A DNA stretch of 47,781 bases from JBGTGG01 sp041746855 (GCA_041746855.1 JBGTGG010000068.1:1-47781), one strand, 5' to 3'. Shown: positions 6,710 to 15,996, numbered from the stretch's first letter. The notes: generated by a model not told the origin, from the letters alone. Translations and numbers: made by a program.

Positions 6710-8404
6710 ATGATAAAACGTTTAATTTTCCTTCTAGCTGTTAGTTCGTTCATCTTCTCTTGTGGCCCCCACAAGAATAAACAACCCATTGTCGGTGTTA
6801 AAGCAGATTCTGCTATGGTGGTTTCAGCCCATCCGCTGGCTTCACAAATTGGGGTTGACATTTTGAAAAAAGGTGGAAATGCTGTTGACGCAGCCATTGC
6901 AACCCAGATTGCATTAGCTGTCGTTCACCCAAGTGCCGGCAATCTTGGTGGTGGAGGTTTTATGGTTTTACGAAAAAACGATGGTACGTACCATACGTTG
7001 GATTATCGCGAGAAGGCGCCCGGAAAGGCAACCGAAAATATGTATTTGGATTCCCTTGGTGAAGTGATCACTGACTTAAGTCTTCGGGGCGGGTTGGCAT
7101 CGGGTGTACCCGGTTCTGTTGCCGGGTGGATTGAATCCCATGAGAAACAGGGTTCACTTCCGTGGAAGGAGTTGGTCCAGCCCTCCATCGATCTGGCAAG
7201 AAATGGATTTGAACTTACCGAAAAAGAAGCGAGTGGTTTGAATTGGATTCAGGAAGACCTGATAAAATACAATTCCGTACAGCCGGAATTTATGCTGAAT
7301 GAAGAATGGAAAAAGGGCGACATTTTTAAATTAGAGGAATTGGCCCAAACACTAGAACGTATCCGCGACAATGGCAACGCTGGTTTTTATGAAGGCGTAA
7401 CTGCCGATAAAATTGTTGCGGAAATGGAACGCTCGCAAGGATTGATTTCCTATGAGGATCTAAAAAACTACAAAGCTGTTTGGCGGGAAGCCTTTGTTGA
7501 TTATTATAAAGAATATAAAATCATTTCAATGCCACCTCCCTCCAGTGGTGGTGTTGCGCTGGTGCAATTGTTAAAATCTGTTGAAGCCTATCCCCTTTCA
7601 GAATGGGGATGGAACACAGTGAAAACAGTTCACGTAATGACGGAAGCAGAACGAAGGGTCTATGCAGATCGCGCAGCCTATTTAGGTGACCCCGATTTCT
7701 TTGACGTGCCCACCAAAGAACTTACCAACCACATGTACATCGATGAGCGCATGAGTACGTTTAATTGGGAACACGCGACACCCAGCAGTGAAGTGATGGA
7801 GGGTTTAGAGACGATGACTGAATCTGAACAAACCACGCATTTATCGGTCATTGATAAATTTGGAAATGCTGTAGCGGTTACCACCACCTTGAATGGTAGT
7901 TATGGATCGCGCGTTGTGGTAGGAGGTGCAGGTTTTTTGTTAAACAATGAAATGGATGACTTTAGTGTAAAGCAAGGTGTTCCCAATATGTTTGGTGTAA
8001 CCGGTGGTGAAGCCAATAAAATTGAACCTGAAAAAAGAATGCTAAGTTCCATGACACCCACAATTATGGAAAAAGATGGGAAGTTGTTTATGGTGGTGGG
8101 AACGCCCGGTGGTTCTACCATTATCACATCTGTTTTTCAAACGATCTTAAATGTTGTTGAACACAAAATGAATATGCAAGAAGCGGTAACTGCAAGACGT
8201 TTTCACAGTCAATGGTTACCGGATGTAATAACTGCCGAGAATAATTCATTAGATACCTTAACCATTCAGGCATTGGAAGCGATGGGCCACAATTTTACAT
8301 TCCGTGGAAATATAGGACGTGTCGATGCAATTTTGGTTTTACGCGATGGCAAACTAGAAGGCGGAGCTGACCCTCGAGGTGATGACACTGCAATCGGATA
8401 TTAG
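6710..8404 (+). CDS. ggt: Gamma-glutamyltransferase, lipoprotein form
   Basis: A 564-aa Ntn-hydrolase family enzyme that cleaves or transfers the gamma-glutamyl group of glutathione-type peptides. The N-terminus has a lipobox-like SFIFSC with C18, so it is probably a membrane-anchored periplasmic lipoprotein. N-terminal family motifs are present (HPLASQIGVDILKKGGNAVDA, GGGGFMV, DYREKAPG). The self-cleavage site and nucleophile is T375 in EQTTHLSVIDKFGNAV, giving large and small subunits. The small subunit has NEMDDF and GTPGGSTI. Length fits the family. It is divergent from a TetR regulator and followed after 55 bp by an S9 peptidase, which suggests joint peptide scavenging. Symbol given by family. 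Confidence 0.93.
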   Translation: MIKRLIFLLAVSSFIFSCGPHKNKQPIVGVKADSAMVVSAHPLASQIGVDILKKGGNAVDAAIATQIALAVVHPSAGNLGGGGFMVLRKNDGTYHTLDYREKAPGKATENMYLDSLGEVITDLSLRGGLASGVPGSVAGWIESHEKQGSLPWKELVQPSIDLARNGFELTEKEASGLNWIQEDLIKYNSVQPEFMLNEEWKKGDIFKLEELAQTLERIRDNGNAGFYEGVTADKIVAEMERSQGLISYEDLKNYKAVWREAFVDYYKEYKIISMPPPSSGGVALVQLLKSVEAYPLSEWGWNTVKTVHVMTEAERRVYADRAAYLGDPDFFDVPTKELTNHMYIDERMSTFNWEHATPSSEVMEGLETMTESEQTTHLSVIDKFGNAVAVTTTLNGSYGSRVVVGGAGFLLNNEMDDFSVKQGVPNMFGVTGGEANKIEPEKRMLSSMTPTIMEKDGKLFMVVGTPGGSTIITSVFQTILNVVEHKMNMQEAVTARRFHSQWLPDVITAENNSLDTLTIQALEAMGHNFTFRGNIGRVDAILVLRDGKLEGGADPRGDDTAIGY

Positions 8405-8459
8405 ACATAGCACACAAGATTCAAGACTAATTACTCAATACTCAATACTATAATCAATT

Positions 8460-10832
8460 ATGAACATTTTTTTACGAACCATTTTTCTCTTCCTGATAGC
8501 AGGCATACTTTCCGCGACCGCGCAAGACAAACCGGTCTTAACGGTAAAGAAAATAATGCAAGATCCAAAAACATGGATTGGCACTTCACCTTCCTCTCCT
8601 TTTTGGTCTGAAGACGGCACCACATTGTATTTCAACTGGAACCCGGAAGCAAACCCAGGTGATTCATTATACAAAACAACCGCCCACGGCACTGCTCCTG
8701 TTAAAGTTTCAAAACAAGAAAGACAATCCCTCCCTTCCCGCAACGGTGTGTACTCAAAAGATTATACTAAAAAATTGTATACCAAAAATGGGGATATATT
8801 TTTATTGGATATCAAGTCAAAAAAAGAAAAACAACTTACCAACACCCTTGAAGGCGAAGGCAATGTTGCTTTCACAAAAGATGAACAACGCATTCAATTT
8901 TCAAGTGGCGATAACTTGTTTACAATGGATTTACAAACAGGTGCGATTGTACAGCTTACTAATTTCAAAAAAGGAAAAGAATCGAAAGATAAAAAGCTTT
9001 CTGAGCAAGATGAGTGGTTGAAAAAAGACGCCATCAGTTTGAGCAAAATCTTACAGGAGCGAAAAGCGGATTCAGAGCAGCGAAAAGCCTTTAACAAATC
9101 CAATGAGGTAAAGCGCCCAAAAGCATTTTACTTAGATGATAAAAGTGTAAGCGATATCACGTTAAGTCCGAATGAACGATATATCACATTTGTATTACGA
9201 AAATTTGCACGTGATGCACAACGGGCAAATGTTCCCAATTATGTAACAGAATCTTCCTATACCGAGGATATTGCCACGCGGCCATTTGTTGGAAGCGATC
9301 AGATGGATCAGAAAGTGGGTGTTTATGATATTTTAAAGGACACCATTTACATCGTAAAAGCTGATAACCTTTCTGGATTGGATGATGTGCAACCTTATCA
9401 AGTCAATAAGGATGGATCGGAGAAATCAAAAAAGAAACGCGAGATCATCATGCACAGCCCCATCTGGTCAACTGACGGTAACTATGCAGTTATCACGTTC
9501 CGCTCGCACGACAATAAGGATCGGTGGATCGCGCAACTATTGCCGGAAACAGGAACTGTAAAAGAACTCGATCGCCAACATGATGACGCCTGGATCGGTG
9601 GTCCCGGAATTGGTTGGTCATTCGGTTCTGGTGAACTTGGATGGATGCCAGACAATTCATCTATCTGGTTTCAATCAGAAGATAGTGGTTACTCCCATTT
9701 GCATACAATCGATTTAAAATCAGGAAAGAAAACAGCGTTGACCTCCGGAAAATATGAAGTGAGTAGTCCACAAATTTCACGCGATAAGAAGCGTTGGTAC
9801 TTTGAAGCCAACATGGACCATCCGGGTGATCAGCAGTTTTATTCTATGCCGATTAATGGTGGAAAGACTACCAAGCTAACTACTGAGAAGGGCGGGAATA
9901 CTTCACTTCTTTCTCCGGACGAATCAAAGATTGCATTGCTACATTCCACCACCAACCAACCGTGGGAATTATATCTTCACAATAATCCTATCACAACGAA
10001 AGGTGGAGCGCCTAAAAAGATCACGGAGTCATTAACAAAAGATTTTAAAGCCTATCCATGGCGCGCTCCAGAAGTAATCACTTTCAAAGCAGCTGATGGA
10101 GCTGATGTTCATGCAAGGATTTATAAGCCCGAAACAAAAATCCAAAATGGCCCCGCGGTTGTCTTTGTGCATGGTGCGGGCTATTTGCAAAATGCCCACT
10201 TGCGTTGGAGCAGTTACTTCCGTGAATACATGTTTCATAATTTACTGGTTGATCTTGGTTATACCGTGTTGGATATTGACTACCGTGGAAGTGCGGGATA
10301 CGGTCGCGATTGGCGTACGGGCATCTATCAACATATGGGTGGCAAAGATTTGAGCGATCACATTGATGGTGCAAAATTTTTAGCAGAAAAACATAATGTT
10401 GATCCAAAGAAGATCGGGATCTATGGTGGATCGTATGGAGGCTTTATTACACTCATGGCAATGTTTACAGCGCCAGAAGTTTTCAATTCGGGAGCTGCGT
10501 TGCGTTCCGTTACAGACTGGTCGCATTATAATCACGGATACACTTCCAATATTTTGAATACACCTGTTGAAGATAGTCTCGCATATCGGAAGAGTTCCCC
10601 GATTTATTATGCAGAAGGGCTAAAAGGAAACTTGTTGATTTTACACGGTATGATCGATACGAATGTACACTTTCAGGATGTGGTTCGCCTTGCACAACGA
10701 CTAATTGAGTTGGAAAAAGAGAATTGGGAAATGGCCGTTTATCCGTTAGAGAATCATGGATTTGTTGAGCCTTCCAGTTGGACGGATGAGTACAGGCGCA
10801 TTCTTAAACTCTTTGAGGACAACTTGAAATAG
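8460..10832 (+). CDS. S9 family prolyl oligopeptidase/DPP IV-like peptidase
   Basis: A 790-aa exported serine peptidase. The signal peptide covers about 1-21 (ends SATAQ). Residues about 30-540 form a beta-propeller-like part with PD40-type repeats (SPFWSEDGTTLYFNW, LSPNERYITFV, SPIWSTDGNYAVITF). The C-terminal alpha/beta-hydrolase part (about 560-790) carries S658 in YGGSYGGF, D733 in LHGMIDTNV and H766 in LENHGF. This triad and layout match DPP IV-like and acylaminoacyl peptidases, which remove short N-terminal units from peptides. It follows ggt on the same strand; both would act on short peptides in the periplasm. The exact specificity cannot be read. Confidence 0.93.
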   Translation: MNIFLRTIFLFLIAGILSATAQDKPVLTVKKIMQDPKTWIGTSPSSPFWSEDGTTLYFNWNPEANPGDSLYKTTAHGTAPVKVSKQERQSLPSRNGVYSKDYTKKLYTKNGDIFLLDIKSKKEKQLTNTLEGEGNVAFTKDEQRIQFSSGDNLFTMDLQTGAIVQLTNFKKGKESKDKKLSEQDEWLKKDAISLSKILQERKADSEQRKAFNKSNEVKRPKAFYLDDKSVSDITLSPNERYITFVLRKFARDAQRANVPNYVTESSYTEDIATRPFVGSDQMDQKVGVYDILKDTIYIVKADNLSGLDDVQPYQVNKDGSEKSKKKREIIMHSPIWSTDGNYAVITFRSHDNKDRWIAQLLPETGTVKELDRQHDDAWIGGPGIGWSFGSGELGWMPDNSSIWFQSEDSGYSHLHTIDLKSGKKTALTSGKYEVSSPQISRDKKRWYFEANMDHPGDQQFYSMPINGGKTTKLTTEKGGNTSLLSPDESKIALLHSTTNQPWELYLHNNPITTKGGAPKKITESLTKDFKAYPWRAPEVITFKAADGADVHARIYKPETKIQNGPAVVFVHGAGYLQNAHLRWSSYFREYMFHNLLVDLGYTVLDIDYRGSAGYGRDWRTGIYQHMGGKDLSDHIDGAKFLAEKHNVDPKKIGIYGGSYGGFITLMAMFTAPEVFNSGAALRSVTDWSHYNHGYTSNILNTPVEDSLAYRKSSPIYYAEGLKGNLLILHGMIDTNVHFQDVVRLAQRLIELEKENWEMAVYPLENHGFVEPSSWTDEYRRILKLFEDNLK

Positions 10833-10837
10833 AATTT

Positions 10838-10922
10838 GATAATTTGAAAATTAGTGAATGTGCTGATTGAATCCATCACTTCAGTTTTGTGCATTCGCTA
10901 ATTCTCTCATCTACAAATTATC
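10838..10922. repeat. Long imperfect inverted repeat between convergent genes
   Basis: Outer arms GATAATTTG (10838-10846) and CAAATTATC (10914-10922) are perfectly complementary. Inner arms AATTAGTGAATG (10849-10860) and CATTCGCTAATT (10892-10903) differ at one position. The 85-bp structure fills the gap between the S9 peptidase and the convergent PD40-OmpA gene and reaches the latter's stop codon. It could be a two-way terminator or a degenerate small inverted-repeat element. Confidence 0.7.
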
Positions 10923-12490
10923 TAATATTTTGTTATCTTAAACTCCACCCTTCTATTCAACATCCTGGTTTCTTCGTTGGTATTGTCCGCGATCGGCTGC
11001 GTTCCACCATAGCCCTTTCCTTTTATTCTTCTGGAAGAGATCCCTTTTGAAACCATGTATTGTTTAACCCGGTCAACACGTGCTTGCGAAAGTTTAACAT
11101 TGTGTGAATGTACACCGCGGTTATCAGTGTGGCCAAGCAAATCAATTCGAACAGATGGGTTGGCATTTAAAAAAGCGACTACCAGATCAAGTTCTTGATA
11201 TGATCCTGGAAGAAGAGTAGTGGAACCTTGCTCGAAGAGTACACTTTTAAGATTGACTTTAGCGCCTACCGAAACAGGTTCCAGCTTGAAATTCATCTCA
11301 AGCGTTTTCATCTCAATGGTATTGATGTCGAGTTCTTCAAGGGTGCTGATAAAACCTTCTGCCTCAACTTGAATTTTAAACTGATCCGTTGAGTTCACTT
11401 CAATTTTATATCCCGACAAGGAAGCATAAATGGATTGATTTAGTGTTGCTCCGGAAAAAGTAATCTTAGCAGAAATAGGCTCGCTCGTTTTGGCGTTGGT
11501 CACCCTGCCATAGATGCTGACAACAGAATCATTTTCTGCAGGATCATGCACAACAGGAGCAATCGCAATAATAGTATCAATTTTTTCCACTGGTGGTTTC
11601 GGTGGAATCGGATCATTTGATTTGAAGATTTTGATATCCCCATATCCATCACTATTAATTGTACTGGTGTAGATCGAAAAACCGTATTGCTCATACATTC
11701 GAAACCCGAGTTCCCTCCCTTCTGAATTAATACTTGTACCTTGGTTCACCGGTGTCGACCAATTTGTCCAGGACTCATCTAAGCGCTTTGCTGAATAGAC
11801 ATCAAAGCTCCCCTGCCCTTTTCTTCCATTACTTGAAAAATAAAGTGTGCTACCATCTTCACTCAAGCTTGGTCCAACTTCTTGAAATTGCGTATTAATA
11901 ACGGGTCCCAAATTCTTGGGTGCCGTCCATTTTCCATCGCGTTCTTTGATACAGACATAAATATCCTCAACACCATGCGTACCATACGTTTCAGCGGAAT
12001 AGATAAAAACTGATCCTGTTACATCAATGCTTCCGCTGATCATCGCAGACTTATTTTGAAAATACGGAATAGCAATGTTTTCTGGCTTTGACCAACCGCT
12101 TCCACGGTCAACAGAAACGGAAATGCCCTGCGTTTTGGCTACCGCATCGCCTTCCCCATAATGACTTAGCAAGTACAATTCCTTTCCGGAAACGGAAATT
12201 CCTGCGACCCCATTATATCCACGATTATTCAAAATTGATCCCGCATGAATCGGTGCCGACCATTGATTATTGATGAGTTTAGCGAACCAAATATCGCCCG
12301 GATCACGAAGTCCGCCTACATTTTGTGGATGGTTTGCAATCGTAAAGTAAAGCGTTTGACCATCTGCGGAGAGTACCGGATTCTGTTCATCAAACGCACT
12401 GTTTACGAGCTGAAATGGGTTACTGGTCGTTTGTCCAAAAAGTAAATTACCAAAGCCAAGAAAACAAAAAACAAAAAGTATATTCCGCAT
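10922..12490 (-). CDS. PD40 propeller - OmpA-like peptidoglycan-binding outer membrane protein
   Basis: A 522-aa exported protein with a signal peptide (about 1-19, ends LLFGQ). Residues about 25-285 hold PD40/WD40-like blades (NPVLSADGQTLYFTI, GPSLSEDGSTLYFSSNGR, GSFDVYSAKR). About 325-400 is a carboxypeptidase-regulatory-like beta domain (SIYGRVTNAKTSEPISAKI). About 405-520 is an OmpA C-terminal domain (GHTDNRG, LSQARVDRVKQYMVSKGI, NRRVEF), which normally binds peptidoglycan. This architecture is common in Bacteroidota, also in type IX secretion and gliding accessory proteins, but no specific role can be assigned. It is convergent with the S9 peptidase. Confidence 0.92.
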   Translation of the reverse strand: MRNILFVFCFLGFGNLLFGQTTSNPFQLVNSAFDEQNPVLSADGQTLYFTIANHPQNVGGLRDPGDIWFAKLINNQWSAPIHAGSILNNRGYNGVAGISVSGKELYLLSHYGEGDAVAKTQGISVSVDRGSGWSKPENIAIPYFQNKSAMISGSIDVTGSVFIYSAETYGTHGVEDIYVCIKERDGKWTAPKNLGPVINTQFQEVGPSLSEDGSTLYFSSNGRKGQGSFDVYSAKRLDESWTNWSTPVNQGTSINSEGRELGFRMYEQYGFSIYTSTINSDGYGDIKIFKSNDPIPPKPPVEKIDTIIAIAPVVHDPAENDSVVSIYGRVTNAKTSEPISAKITFSGATLNQSIYASLSGYKIEVNSTDQFKIQVEAEGFISTLEELDINTIEMKTLEMNFKLEPVSVGAKVNLKSVLFEQGSTTLLPGSYQELDLVVAFLNANPSVRIDLLGHTDNRGVHSHNVKLSQARVDRVKQYMVSKGISSRRIKGKGYGGTQPIADNTNEETRMLNRRVEFKITKY

Positions 12491-12507
12491 TACATTATTT
12501 TATCCTA

Positions 12508-12515
12508 CAAATATA
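12508..12515 (-). promoter_or_regulatory. -7 box TATATTTG of the PD40-OmpA gene
   Basis: On the minus strand TATATTTG matches TAnnTTTG exactly, 18 bases before the ATG at 12490. The matching -33 region is weak (TTTAGC), so this is a probable but imperfect promoter. Confidence 0.5.
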
Positions 12516-12534
12516 GACCAACATTTTGCTTCCG

Positions 12535-13125
12535 CTAAACACTTACCCACTTGTTATCACGCAACCAAAATCGCCACGGGAGGTTTGCATCTTCACCAGC
12601 GTACTCAATACCAATTCGCGGTCCTGCCATAATCGTATTTTTACCAACAAAATATCCGTCATCCTCAATCCAAACTTCGTCATCCATGAGCGACTTTCCA
12701 TTCCAGGTTCGGTCAATCCCCATGGCCTTGGTTAGTTTACCCGGACCTGAGGTGAGTTGAAAATTATTTTTCAATATTCCCCTTCTTGATCGCATCAAAT
12801 CAATTCCGTCAATCGGTTCAACAGCACGGATCAAAACTGCCTCGGCCACCTCCTCCTGGTTCGTAACAATATTGAATAGATGATGAATGCCATAACACAA
12901 ATACACATACGCAACTCCCCCCGGTTGAAACATTACCGCATTTCGATTGGTCTTTCTACCACCATACGCATGACACCCTCTTTCTCGCCAGGAATAAGCT
13001 TCTGTTTCTGCAATTCTTGCTTTAACAATATCCCCGTTTAATTTGGTAACCAATACTTTACCAAGCAATTGTTTACTGATTTGCACAACATCTTCCTGCT
13101 CGAAAAAATCTTTTGTTAGTCGCAA
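12535..13125 (-). CDS. 3-methyladenine DNA glycosylase (AAG/MPG family)
   Basis: A base-excision repair enzyme that removes alkylated purines from DNA. The N-terminal part LTKDFFEQEDVVQISKQLLGKVL and the blocks ARIAETEAY, RNAVMFQPGGVAYVYLCYGIHHLFNIVT, AVLIRAVEP and LTSGPGKLTKAMGI are typical; E in AETEAY is the expected catalytic glutamate. No ATG precedes the conserved core. The frame can start at TTG 13170 (211 aa) or TTG 13125 (196 aa). I choose 13125, because it gives the usual family N-terminus and leaves 65 bp to the divergent DUF2911 gene. The start is uncertain; the family assignment is not. Confidence 0.88.
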   Translation of the reverse strand: MRLTKDFFEQEDVVQISKQLLGKVLVTKLNGDIVKARIAETEAYSWRERGCHAYGGRKTNRNAVMFQPGGVAYVYLCYGIHHLFNIVTNQEEVAEAVLIRAVEPIDGIDLMRSRRGILKNNFQLTSGPGKLTKAMGIDRTWNGKSLMDDEVWIEDDGYFVGKNTIMAGPRIGIEYAGEDANLPWRFWLRDNKWVSV

Positions 13126-13190
13126 GTGAATACGTGATTTGGAATGGAGTTTTGTAAATTCGCCCTTCAAGAAATAAAACTAACTTAATT

Positions 13191-14057
13191 ATGATGAAAA
13201 AAATTCTATCAACAGCACTTCTAATGACCGCATTGATTTGGATTGCGGAGGCACAAATCCGTACTCCCCAACCAAGTTCTTCAGGTTCTGTCAGTTCTGT
13301 GGTTGGCTTAACGGATATCACCGTTGATTATGCACGACCAAAGGCAAAAGGAAGAAATATCTATGGCGCGGGTGGGGATTTTTTGGTGCCGTACGGTGCG
13401 CTGTGGAGAACCGGTGCAAACGCAGGAACCAAAATTACTTTCTCTGATGATGTTGAAGTCGAAGGAAAGAAAGTAGCAAAAGGATCCTATATGATTTTTT
13501 CGTGGCCAGGCGCTACTGAATGGACAATCTCCCTCTACAGCGATTTATCAATTGGCGGAAATACAGGAGGATATGATGCTTCAAAGGAAGCAGCAAAATT
13601 CACGGTAAAGTCTGAGCAGACAAGTCCAAAGGTGGAAACCTTTACGGTGGCCATTGGCGATATCAGTGAAGATAACACGACTGCAAAAGTTCAAATCGCA
13701 TGGGAAAATACCTCTGTTAAATTTGGTGTGAAGGTAGATTTCGATGCTGCTGTAATGAAATCTATTGAAGCCAACACCAAAGTGAATCCAGGCAACTTGA
13801 TTACTGCGGCACAGTATTACTTTAATACGAAAAAAGACCTGGCACAAGCATTAAAATGGACGAATGAGTATTTGGCCACGGGCAATAACTCACAGCAATT
13901 TTGGAATGTATATTTCAAAGCACAAATCCAAAAAGCTATGGGAGATAAGAAAGGTGCTGAGGCTACAGCCAAACAATCCATAGAAATAGCGAAAAAGGCA
14001 GAAAATGACTTTGGATATGTGAAGCTTAATGAAGACTTGATTAAATCGTTGAAATAA
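13191..14057 (+). CDS. DUF2911 exported protein with C-terminal helical repeat
   Basis: A 288-aa protein with a signal peptide (about 1-22, ends IAEAQ). Residues about 28-170 match the DUF2911 pattern common in Bacteroidota: DITVDYARPKAKGRNIYG, VPYGALWRTGANAGTKITFSDDV, and GSYMIFSWPGATEWTISLY. The C-terminal 100 residues form TPR-like helices (TAAQYYFNTKKDLAQALKWTNEYL, AKQSIEIAKKAENDF). Function is unknown; it is presumably periplasmic. Starts with MMKK; either ATG could be used. A strong terminator follows. Confidence 0.9.
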   Translation: MMKKILSTALLMTALIWIAEAQIRTPQPSSSGSVSSVVGLTDITVDYARPKAKGRNIYGAGGDFLVPYGALWRTGANAGTKITFSDDVEVEGKKVAKGSYMIFSWPGATEWTISLYSDLSIGGNTGGYDASKEAAKFTVKSEQTSPKVETFTVAIGDISEDNTTAKVQIAWENTSVKFGVKVDFDAAVMKSIEANTKVNPGNLITAAQYYFNTKKDLAQALKWTNEYLATGNNSQQFWNVYFKAQIQKAMGDKKGAEATAKQSIEIAKKAENDFGYVKLNEDLIKSLK

Positions 14058-14077
14058 GCTTTTACAACTTATCCTTA

Positions 14078-14112
14078 AAAAGCCGTGCTTTATCTTAAGT
14101 ACGGTTTTTTTT
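14078..14112 (+). terminator. Rho-independent terminator after DUF2911 gene
   Basis: Stem GCCGTGCTT / AAGTACGGT (14082-14090 and 14097-14105, two G-T pairs) with a 6-base loop, then a run of eight T. Confidence 0.85.
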
Positions 14113-14187
14113 ATCCCAGAAATTCTGTCAAATGACTTATAGTGTAGATAAATGGGATTCTCCATTCCCAAATCAGGAAAAATAAAA

Positions 14188-14283
14188 ATGAAAAACTTCG
14201 TTTTCAGCTTGAATAGTACATTTCTGATTTATGGCCTGATTTTTCGATTAGTGGCATCACAACCCGAAAAAAAAAGACCATGA
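14188..14283 (+). CDS. Possible 31-aa hydrophobic leader peptide
   Basis: ATG 14188 to TGA 14281-14283 encodes MKNFVFSLNSTFLIYGLIFR followed by LVASQPEKKRP, which resembles a bare signal sequence. Its stop overlaps the ATG of the following 60-aa gene (ATGA), a usual sign of translational coupling. It is unrecognised and may be chance. Confidence 0.3.
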   Translation: MKNFVFSLNSTFLIYGLIFRLVASQPEKKRP

Positions 14284-14462
14284 TCAAAGAAATCCTCTTT
14301 TACGATGAAAAGTACATAGTTGACAACCTTGTCAGATTAAGGAAGATGGGAAAGTCCTATCAACAATCGGTTAAAATCCTATCAAGGGAAACCAGTCAAC
14401 CCGAATCATTTATTGAACACGCCTTGAAGAATTACACCAGAAAAGCGAGTGTTCTGAGATAA
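14280..14462 (+). CDS. Small hypothetical protein (60 aa)
   Basis: A 60-aa basic, mostly helical protein (MIKEILFYDEKYIVDNLVRL..., with KMGKSYQQSVKILSRE and a C-terminal KNYTRKASVL). No family is recognised. The length of the frame, its overlap with an upstream leader and the strong terminator 28 bases after its stop support a real gene. No signal peptide or membrane segment. Confidence 0.5.
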   Translation: MIKEILFYDEKYIVDNLVRLRKMGKSYQQSVKILSRETSQPESFIEHALKNYTRKASVLR

Positions 14463-14490
14463 CAAAAAGTAAGCTTTAATCTAATCTAAG

Positions 14491-14520
14491 AAAAAGGAGT
14501 CACTAAAATGACTCCTTTTT
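14491..14520. terminator. Bidirectional terminator
   Basis: Perfect 12-bp stem AAAAAGGAGTCA / TGACTCCTTTTT with a 6-base loop. The A-run and T-run make it usable from both sides: for the 60-aa gene on plus and the bestrophin-like gene on minus. Confidence 0.9.
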
Positions 14521-14545
14521 GTTTTACCACTGGCTTCCAGAGAGA

Positions 14546-15532
14546 TTACATCAAAAAGCCATTTTCGTTTTCAACAGGTTTAGGAATATTTTCATCATTG
14601 AGCATCTCACGGAGATCAATTTCAATTCCACGCGCAATAGACGTTATGGGAACATCATTATAGGTTCCTTCAAATGGATTCTCAGAATAATCACCAATTT
14701 TCTCCATCAGAAAAAATATCCAGATAATGAGCGCTGAAATAACCGGGCACAACCAAAATGTCCAACTATTTTCAACTTTAAAGATTTCCAAAAGTCCAAA
14801 GGGCACGAAGGCACAAAAGACAAATGTTAACCATAAAGCTGTTGAGGCGTATTGTCTTGGAAAAGGGAAATTTTTGATACGCTCCGACTTTCCTTGCTCT
14901 GCATACAAATTGGAAATCAATTGATGAAATTCCATGTGACGAAAGTCGTCAAAATGATTTTGATCACGCAACTCTTGAAGCCGAATGGATTGTGTTTTTA
15001 AAATCTGAGTTGCCATATTCGACTTTCCTTTGAGTGTTTCAAGCTCACGGGCATCAAGATATTGATCCAGTTCGCGATCAAGACGGTTAGTATAGTCTTC
15101 ACAAATTGTTGGCGCATACAATTGCCGTATTCGTTGATCAAGATGTTCCCATGGTCGGCTCAACCGAAGTTGATGACGTAGCGCAGTCATCCAGGCGATA
15201 TGGCGGTAGATAATTTCTTTTTGAAGGAGGTGCCTATTTTCCCCTTGGATAAAGCTAACTGTTGCAGCACCAAATGCCCTGCTGTTGTTAACAATGGCGC
15301 CCCAGATTTTACGTGCCTCCCAGGTTCTATCGTAAGAACTATTGTTTTTAAAGCCCAGATAAAACGCTACGGCAATACCAATTACGCCAATGGGTTGCCA
15401 GGGGATGGCAAAATTAATTTGTAAAAGATAGGAAGCACCACAAATAATTGAAGCGTAGATCAAACCGTATATAAAAGGCCATTTTGACCAATTGAAGGTC
15501 ATCCAAAAACCATAGTTTCTTTTCGTGTACAT
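14546..15532 (-). CDS. Bestrophin-like (UPF0187/RFP-TM) anion channel family protein
   Basis: A 328-aa membrane protein. N-terminal hydrophobic segments (about 17-38 and 43-60) frame GVIGIAVAFYLGFKNNSSYDRTWEARKIWG, the signature of bacterial bestrophin homologues (FRxNxSYDRWWEARKxWG). A second hydrophobic pair lies near 230-275 (ALWLTFVFCAFVPFGL, FWLCPVISALIIWIFF). The C-terminus has the family block NPFEGTYNDVPITSIARGIEIDLREML. Bacterial homologues are pentameric channels in the inner membrane; ion choice is not predictable here. No functional partner is adjacent. Confidence 0.9.
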   Translation of the reverse strand: MYTKRNYGFWMTFNWSKWPFIYGLIYASIICGASYLLQINFAIPWQPIGVIGIAVAFYLGFKNNSSYDRTWEARKIWGAIVNNSRAFGAATVSFIQGENRHLLQKEIIYRHIAWMTALRHQLRLSRPWEHLDQRIRQLYAPTICEDYTNRLDRELDQYLDARELETLKGKSNMATQILKTQSIRLQELRDQNHFDDFRHMEFHQLISNLYAEQGKSERIKNFPFPRQYASTALWLTFVFCAFVPFGLLEIFKVENSWTFWLCPVISALIIWIFFLMEKIGDYSENPFEGTYNDVPITSIARGIEIDLREMLNDENIPKPVENENGFLM

Positions 15533-15639
15533 ATTTCCTTAGTATCTAGCTTGTCAAAAATAGCGTAATCGAAACTAAATACTACACATGAAACCAGCGG
15601 AAAAAAGGTGAGAAAGGAATTTAGTATCGAAAGTAAAAA

Positions 15640-15828
15640 TCAACTGTCGTTTGGTTCTATTACCGCCAGCAACATCCGCGCCTGTGCAATCTCAAGTTGA
15701 CGTTCGTGGTTGTCGGGATCGGTGGTATCTTCTTCGTATCGGATAGACCTTTCAAGAAATGAACATAGGCGGTCGTTTTGTATGCCGGCAATTTGGATTA
15801 GCCGGTTGGCTGACATTACTTCTTCCAT
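15640..15828 (-). CDS. Small hypothetical acidic protein (62 aa)
   Basis: A 62-aa acidic helical protein from ATG 15828 (MEEVMSANRLIQIAGIQ..., RYEEDTTDPDNHERQ, QARMLLAVIE). It has no signal peptide or membrane segment and I recognise no family. It stands alone between the bestrophin-like gene and tRNA-Thr on the same strand. Composition is plausible for a real protein, but no other support is visible. Confidence 0.5.
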   Translation of the reverse strand: MEEVMSANRLIQIAGIQNDRLCSFLERSIRYEEDTTDPDNHERQLEIAQARMLLAVIEPNDS

Positions 15829-15996
15829 ACGTTAAATTAACAACACGGAATCGTATTAAACAAGAACATTAAATTGAAGTTTTTCTTCAGCAATTTATCA
15901 GAGTGATAACCAACTGATTTCTTGATTTTTGACTTAAATTGGTTTAATGAATACTTTCGTTCATCTATAAGCCAAGGAGACAAACAGAAGCAAAAA

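Noticed and set aside
6646..6897. N-terminal extension of the TetR gene to 293 aa
   Set aside because: It runs over the divergent gamma-glutamyltransferase coding region and lies before a standard TetR N-terminus.
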